NCBI GenBank assembly: GCA_016714605.1
Contig: JADKDL010000031.1
Coordinates: 1-60,942, forward strand
Source of the DNA: Bacteroidales bacterium
GTDB lineage: Bacteria > Bacteroidota > Bacteroidia > Bacteroidales > UBA1715
Length of the DNA stretch: 60,942 bases
Direction: 5' to 3'
Numbering within the stretch: position 1 is the stretch's first letter; every line of letters begins with the position of its first letter. The translations under genes were made by a program, and so were the position numbers. The notes under the pieces are model-generated. The model saw only the letters and a program-made list of their open reading frames with translations, did not search any database and was not told the origin of the DNA. Below, one piece after another: positions 56,135 through 60,942 of the stretch.

Positions 56135-56462
56135 TATTCAATTTTTTAACAAATATATCAAATTTTTCATGATGCAGGAAGTCTTTTTTTTTGCCAACCA
56201 ACATTTCAGTATAACTGATAAATTTAACTTTTTGAAATGTAAAATGAGCTCTATCAATGTGTTTTCTATAATGTTTCTGTGAAACAAAGTATTCAACTTC
56301 AAAAGTAAATAAAATTCCTATAAATCGACATTACAGAGTGAATTTTTACTTTAAAATTTACCAGACGAGACATCAGTGAGGACACTTAATGACGAGGGCG
56401 AAGTGAAACTCTCCCTTCTTACATAAAGATTGGGCGGACTGCTCTAATCTTTTGCGTAATTA
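56135..56462. other. Intergenic region upstream of the Rpn gene
   Basis: I see no gene in these 328 bases. A weak inverted repeat, AAAGATT (56425-56431) and AATCTTT (56446-56452), lies just after the small lipoprotein gene and could be its terminator, but it lacks a T-tract on the minus strand. Confidence 0.4.
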
Positions 56463-56909
56463 TTAATTTGAATCTTCTAATCCGTATATTAAAAATTCAT
56501 TAGAGTCAAAATCCAGTGTATCACTATCAGCAACAAATCGATATCTCAATTTAAAGTTACCAAGCTCATTAAATAATGTAACTGTATCATGTTTAGTCTC
56601 AGCTTTATCTAGAACACCAATATAACTATTAGGCCCCATCTGTGTGCAAGCAACCAAATAGTCATTCTCAATCCATACACCATTTTCTTTTTTTAATATT
56701 TTCACTGGAAACAAATCAAGATTATCACATTTTAAATAAGTGGCTTGCTTATTTAAATCGTTATTTAAAACCACATCAATACTACTATTAACAACATATT
56801 TACTTTTTCCTGTTGTAATTTTTATAAATGTTGGATCTTCACGCTCTTTGTCACATCCAAATAAAAAAACAACTGTAATGTAAAATATGGTTTGAATTAA
56901 TCTTTTCAT
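56463..56909 (-). CDS. Small lipoprotein of unknown function
   Basis: 148 residues with a lipoprotein signal (MKRLIQTIFYITVVFLFGC, lipobox Cys at 19). The mature part looks like one beta-sandwich domain: SKYVVNSSIDVVLNNDLNK, then NFKLRYRFVADSDTLDFDSN. This resembles the immunoglobulin-like domains common in Bacteroidota lipoproteins. A single gene, with no partner seen. Confidence 0.75.
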   Translation of the reverse strand: MKRLIQTIFYITVVFLFGCDKEREDPTFIKITTGKSKYVVNSSIDVVLNNDLNKQATYLKCDNLDLFPVKILKKENGVWIENDYLVACTQMGPNSYIGVLDKAETKHDTVTLFNELGNFKLRYRFVADSDTLDFDSNEFLIYGLEDSN

Positions 56910-57048
56910 AGTCTTGGTTTTATTTTTTTTTTAAAATCATTTTTCTTACTAAATACAACTTACCCAAAATGTGTTTTTATCAAGTTTTTAGGTACAGATA
57001 AATTGAAAGTGAAGACAGTAATGAGACCGAAAGATACAAACTGAAGAT

Positions 57049-58365
57049 TCAACTGACAATTAACAGTAAAAGAAATCTAGCTGCTACTTGGCTATTGTTG
57101 AATATTATCAAACTTTCTCTATTTGCATTCAGTTTGTTTTTATCTTCAATTGCTTGGTATGTTAAAATTCTAAATTGCTCCCCATATGGAAAAACCATAA
57201 AAGGCGACATTTGTGTCATAAAAATTCCAAATAAATTCTCTTTGTAATCTATCCAGAAATAGGTATTTCTAAGCCCCATCCAAAACAAAGAGCCATCTGA
57301 ATATAATTCTCCATATTGTCCGGCATTGTTTATCAAGCCCGATCCTAATCCATGTCCTTGTCCTTTAGATAAAAACCCTTTATTGGCAACGTCACTGAGT
57401 TGGTCTGTCTGCATAAGTTCAACGGTCTTTCTTCCAAGTATTCGCTTTTCATGGCACTCTCCATAATTTAATAGCATTTGTAGAAATTTCGCATAATCTT
57501 CCGCCGTAGAGACCAATCCGCCACCGCCGCTATACATTTTAGGAAGCGTTTTGTATGCTGACTTATCATAATTCTCTGCCAAAATAAGTGAATCATTCCT
57601 TAACATGTAAAAATTGGCTAATCTATCCATCTTTTCTTTAGGCACATAAAAATCGGTATCATCCATTTTGAGGGGAACAAAAATATTTTCAATTAGATAA
57701 TCCCTCAAAGTTTTACCAGAAAGTTTTTCTATTAAACACCCAATAATATCAATAGAATAGCCATATTCAAACGTTGTTCCAGGTTCAAAATGCAATGGGA
57801 TAGCTGCTATTTTCTGAACAAATTCTGAAGTAGAATTAACATTACCCAAATCAACCCCAGCAGTTTCGTATTCCATTGAGCCATATTTAAGTCCAGATGT
57901 ATGACGGAATAAATCTTTAATCAAAATAGGATTTGCAGCTTCTTTGGTTGTATCTCCATTAGCATTATTTACAAACACTTTCATGTTTTTAAATTCAGGT
58001 AAATAGTCAGACAACCTATCATTCATTTTGAAGTATCCTGTTTCATATAAAGTTAGCGCTGCAACACAGGTAACCAGTTTTGTCATTGATGCAATTCCAT
58101 GAATATAATTGTTTTTCAATGGAATACTGTCAGAAATATTGCTATAACCAAAAGATTTTAAATATTTTATCTGGTTATCTCTTGATATCAAAACTGTTGC
58201 ACCGCTAAGTTTTCCAGCGTTAATGTATCCATTTAGCATGGTATCAATTCTTGCTAATCTCTCCTGTGAAAGGTGTGTCGCTTCTAAATCATTCGTCTTA
58301 AAATTACAACTTATTAAAAGCAAACTAGCAAATAATGAAACGATTACAATAGTATGTTTTTTCAT
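57049..58365 (-). CDS. Serine hydrolase, beta-lactamase class C family (lipoprotein)
   Basis: 438 residues. The N-terminal signal has a lipobox (ASLLLISCNFK, Cys at 20). The serine beta-lactamase/DD-peptidase fold is marked by S-x-x-K in GIASMTKLVTC, Y-x-x in FEYGYSIDIIG and GGGLVSTAEDYAKFLQMLL. Members include esterases, DD-carboxypeptidases and amidases, and most are not resistance enzymes. The C-terminus ends in hydrophobic FLLLLIVS without a further domain; the last 30 residues do not look like the family and could reflect a frame change. Confidence 0.85.
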   Translation of the reverse strand: MKKHTIVIVSLFASLLLISCNFKTNDLEATHLSQERLARIDTMLNGYINAGKLSGATVLISRDNQIKYLKSFGYSNISDSIPLKNNYIHGIASMTKLVTCVAALTLYETGYFKMNDRLSDYLPEFKNMKVFVNNANGDTTKEAANPILIKDLFRHTSGLKYGSMEYETAGVDLGNVNSTSEFVQKIAAIPLHFEPGTTFEYGYSIDIIGCLIEKLSGKTLRDYLIENIFVPLKMDDTDFYVPKEKMDRLANFYMLRNDSLILAENYDKSAYKTLPKMYSGGGGLVSTAEDYAKFLQMLLNYGECHEKRILGRKTVELMQTDQLSDVANKGFLSKGQGHGLGSGLINNAGQYGELYSDGSLFWMGLRNTYFWIDYKENLFGIFMTQMSPFMVFPYGEQFRILTYQAIEDKNKLNANRESLIIFNNSQVAARFLLLLIVS

Positions 58366-58740
58366 ATTTTATGGTAAAAGGTAGATTAAGTAAGTTATTT
58401 TAAAAAAATTTCTAATATTCAAGAATCAACTATGGCAAACACATTACAGTTACAAACACCCTATTTTATCTGATAAAAAGAAACATTTTAAAATAAAAAT
58501 GAAATTGTATAATCTCGGTTCCGAAATATTTTTGAAAAATGTTGTATTTAGCCTCAAAAATATAAAAAATAACAATAAATCAAAAAAACATTGAGAGTTC
58601 TTTTTAATATTGAACTAATAATTCAATCTAAAGGGTTAATTACCAAGTTGTAAATAAAGTTGGCTGTAGTGAAGAGTTCGCTACAGCCAACACACATATA
58701 AAATATTTGAATAGGATTTAATTAATAACGATACAACCGA
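58366..58740. other. Intergenic region with a terminator
   Basis: These 375 AT-rich bases hold no credible gene. They contain the terminator hairpin at 58659-58691 for the T9SS gene to the right and, presumably, the promoter of the serine hydrolase to the left. Confidence 0.5.
58659..58691 (-). terminator. Intrinsic terminator after the T9SS-exported protein
   Basis: A perfect 11-bp stem, GTTGGCTGTAG (58659-58669) with CTACAGCCAAC (58681-58691), has an 11-base loop and is followed on the minus strand by TTTATTT. It lies 49 bases past the stop of the gene at 58741-60279. Confidence 0.8.
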
Positions 58741-60279
58741 CTATTTTAAAATCACAAATTGTTTAACTGTTTTTTCTGTTTCTGTACATATTGCAACAAA
58801 CCAAATTCCGTCACTTAAATCATCAATTGCAATTGTTGTATTATAACTATCAAATTGAATAGATTTAGCGATTCTGCCATTTGACGAAATTATCTGCATC
58901 TGTCCGCTGTTGCAAAACGTATTGATATACAAATAACTATGTGCCGGATTGGGATACAATGAAACCGTTAGTTTCAATTCGTCAGATAATTGAGTTTGTT
59001 GAGGTATTTGAATAAAATAATCTGAATAATAATAAAATTCTTTGAAAGTTAAACTAAACTGTGTCTCTTCCGATTTAAAAGCCCAAACTTCTCTTACCGC
59101 TAATGAATCGTTTTTATCATAGTAATAATCTATTCTCACCCGTGTAACTAATACCGAATCTTCATAATCCCAAAAAGCCATATAATCATGAGTTTTCTGA
59201 TTGTTATTATTGTAAGTATTCTTATATTGATAGCTTGGAAACCATTTAGAGTTATTATAATCCCAATAGTACTGTGTATTACTTGTCTGGGTATTTAAAT
59301 CATCATGAATTGTTTCGGTTTTATAGGTTCCAACCCATATGCTATCTATGTAATTCCAATCATAACTTCCATCAATAACCAGATTGCCATTTTTATCAAA
59401 TGATTTTTCCTTTTTCTTTAAATATACCCAATTGTCATTAGATAAATATGATTCAATTATCGTCGTATCGTTTCCAAATGAATCTAAAAAGCATTCGGTC
59501 TTGCCTATTGCCAACCAGTTTGTGTTTGGGTTTGTAGTTTGCCAAAGTTTGTTTGTTTGGGTTCTTTTATTTCCATTATTTTCATACGTGTAAAAAAGTC
59601 CTGATACTGGTTCGTAATTTTGTTTTGTTACATTCCAAGCATTGTAAATTATAGCAGAATCTTTGCCTAGTTTGGTATAATGATACTCTATTAAACTATC
59701 ATTAACCCATGTATTTTCGTCTAAATGCGAAGTTTTTATTGTTGCTACCTTGCCCTTTGAATCTGCGGTGAATTCTCTCTTTGTAGTTGCAACCATTTTC
59801 TGATACAATTTAAGCCACTCGTAACCAATAATTTCAGTTACAAAGCCATTATCAGCGGTTTTAGTTTCTGTTTGTTTTATTGCAACCCAATCTTGTTCTG
59901 CATTATCCCAAGTATATTCAATTTCCTTTTCAATTTTATCAAGAACATTAAACTGAAAATCTTTTCTAGAAAGGCCTTCCCAAACGGTAGTTTCAATAGG
60001 CGAAGAATAAGATTCGTTTGAAATTTCTCTGTGTTTAGAGTCATATTTTATAACTGTTTTGGAATTAGGAACGAAACCACTATTCCCTTTTACATATTCT
60101 ACAATAATTTTATTTCCAACACTATCGTAGGTCACTTTTTTGAAATTATTCATTATAGAATCGGTAACGTTAGTAAAATCAAATGCAATTGTAGAATCTA
60201 GTAATAAGGTTTTTTTTATTGTTTGTGCGTTCATTCCTAAGTAGAATAGACATAGGATAGCTAAGATTATTTTTTTCAT
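58741..60279 (-). CDS. T9SS-exported repeat protein
   Basis: 512 residues. A signal peptide (MKKIILAILCLFYLGMNAQ) and C-terminal T9SS type A sorting domain (LTVSLYPNPAHSYLYINT to the end) show export across both membranes. Between them lie about eight units of 35-45 residues with the pattern Y-x-W-D/N...W-V/F...K/Y-T/E-x-x-x-D-x-x-x-N (for example IEYTWDNAEQDWVAIKQTET and TQYYWDYNNSKWFPSYQYKN), an elongated beta-solenoid-like array resembling YD-type repeats. The gene upstream is a paralogue 24 bases away. The function is unknown, perhaps adhesion. Confidence 0.88.
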   Translation of the reverse strand: MKKIILAILCLFYLGMNAQTIKKTLLLDSTIAFDFTNVTDSIMNNFKKVTYDSVGNKIIVEYVKGNSGFVPNSKTVIKYDSKHREISNESYSSPIETTVWEGLSRKDFQFNVLDKIEKEIEYTWDNAEQDWVAIKQTETKTADNGFVTEIIGYEWLKLYQKMVATTKREFTADSKGKVATIKTSHLDENTWVNDSLIEYHYTKLGKDSAIIYNAWNVTKQNYEPVSGLFYTYENNGNKRTQTNKLWQTTNPNTNWLAIGKTECFLDSFGNDTTIIESYLSNDNWVYLKKKEKSFDKNGNLVIDGSYDWNYIDSIWVGTYKTETIHDDLNTQTSNTQYYWDYNNSKWFPSYQYKNTYNNNNQKTHDYMAFWDYEDSVLVTRVRIDYYYDKNDSLAVREVWAFKSEETQFSLTFKEFYYYSDYFIQIPQQTQLSDELKLTVSLYPNPAHSYLYINTFCNSGQMQIISSNGRIAKSIQFDSYNTTIAIDDLSDGIWFVAICTETEKTVKQFVILK

Positions 60280-60303
60280 AATACATCAGTTTTTTTATGG
60301 TAA

Positions 60304-60942
60304 TTATTTTATTGTTATTTTATAAATGCTTGTTTCATTTTTTATTGTGATTTTAATGAAGTAAAGCCCTGGAGCAATATCATTTAGAGATATTTCTTGT
60401 TCACCCGGATTCAGTCTATATCTCAATAACTCATGTCCTGAAACAGAAAGAAGGGTTATGGCTTTAGAATCAAATTCATTTGTAGAAATATAGATTTTGT
60501 CAGTAGCCGGATTTGGATAAATTAAAACACCCGACAACTTATTTTGCTCTTCAATTGCTGTTGTATTGATCTGAACAGGAGTTTGAATATTGTGCAGCGA
60601 ATGGTAATAATAGGTTTTTGATTGCAGTTGCATTACTTGCAATGAATCATTTACATAATAATAATCGCAATTATTCCTGCCAGTTCTATCGTAAGTGAAA
60701 TATGTGCTATCTATTGCTTTTATAGGAGCACCAATCGTGTCGAATGTCATTAGATTACATTCACTCTCTTGTAGATTATTTTTATATGTCCATTTTTTTT
60801 GCTCCCATGCGTTGGAATATCGTACCAGATTCCCCTGCAAATCATACATTTTAATTATGCTTTTTTCATGTTTCCAATTAAAATAGCTCTGGTTTTCAGT
60901 AAAATACCAATCCTCTTGTGTAAGTTTATTTTGACTATTATA
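60304..60942 (-). CDS. T9SS-exported protein, paralogue (5' end outside the window)
   Basis: The reading frame is open to the window edge, so the start lies beyond 60942. I see about 212 residues: the same YD-like repeat units (KHEKSIIKMYDLQGNLVRYS, STYFTYDRTGRNNCDYYYVN) and a T9SS type A sorting domain (VLIYPNPATDKIYISTNE to the end). It lies 24 bases before the gene at 58741-60279, so the two are a tandem pair and probably one transcript. Confidence 0.85.
   Translation of the reverse strand, partial: YNSQNKLTQEDWYFTENQSYFNWKHEKSIIKMYDLQGNLVRYSNAWEQKKWTYKNNLQESECNLMTFDTIGAPIKAIDSTYFTYDRTGRNNCDYYYVNDSLQVMQLQSKTYYYHSLHNIQTPVQINTTAIEEQNKLSGVLIYPNPATDKIYISTNEFDSKAITLLSVSGHELLRYRLNPGEQEISLNDIAPGLYFIKITIKNETSIYKITIK

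Noticed and set aside
57049..58365. Antibiotic-resistance beta-lactamase
   Set aside because: The S-x-x-K fold is shared by many esterases and DD-peptidases; the lipoprotein anchor and lack of a resistance context do not support a resistance call.
1..60942. tRNA or rRNA genes
   Set aside because: Reading the intergenic regions gave no cloverleaf or T-loop (GTTCGAATCC-like) sequence that I could support.

Overview
The window is AT-rich DNA from a member of the Bacteroidota. Several features point to this phylum: type IX secretion (T9SS) C-terminal sorting domains, a GldB gliding/T9SS lipoprotein, a PorE-like TPR/PD40/OmpA protein, a CarboxypepD_reg/TonB receptor, a BatA-domain protein, a Bacteroidota-type ECF sigma/FecR pair and promoter elements of the form TAnnTTTG. 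I cannot assign the order or genus. I found no rRNA, tRNA, CRISPR array or complete insertion sequence.

Layout. 1-6250 holds two tandem paralogous T9SS-exported repeat proteins with duplicated terminators and short palindromic repeats between and after them. 6248-10003 holds gldB (badly frameshifted) and a TonB-dependent receptor. 10007-13355 is a BatA protein followed by tilS. 13393-16747 holds an ABC-F ATPase and an unknown secreted protein/lipoprotein pair. 17626-23723 is a leftward block of metabolism: YggS, DUF1015, serA, serC, comB, gcvT. 23991-27177 holds a PorE-like OmpA protein and a TPR protein. 27444-31812 holds a PhnA-type zinc protein and an acyl-CoA dehydrogenase/etfA/etfB operon. 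32031-34913 is an ECF sigma / FecR / STN-barrel signalling module. 35112-39788 holds an exported superoxide dismutase, several unknown envelope proteins and a gene made almost entirely of a 21-bp tandem repeat. 39892-41785 is an AraC regulator with a quinone oxidoreductase. 41988-47256 holds a chemoreceptor and membrane proteins, including a HTH/membrane/DUF4173 cluster. 47454-48377 is an alpha/beta hydrolase.

The most unusual part is 48438-55018, a leftward, tightly packed and partly overlapping set of genes: a DMT/NIPA-like transporter, a PaaK-like adenylate-forming enzyme, a divergent membrane-anchored phosphatidylserine-decarboxylase-like protein, two GNAT units (probably one double-GNAT protein), a radical SAM/SPASM protein with a PqqD-like N-terminal region, and a class V aminotransferase. 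I do not recognise this combination. It looks like an undescribed biosynthesis-and-export pathway for a modified peptide, amino acid or amine-lipid. An Rpn-type PD-(D/E)XK nuclease gene lies just upstream. The window ends with a lipoprotein, a serine hydrolase and two tandem T9SS-exported paralogues, the last cut by the window edge.

Caveat. Many genes carry single-base frameshifts, several of them in A/T homopolymers. This pattern is typical of uncorrected long-read assembly, so many broken genes may be intact in the organism. The first 600 bases are the worst. I give reconstructed full spans where both halves are recognisable.
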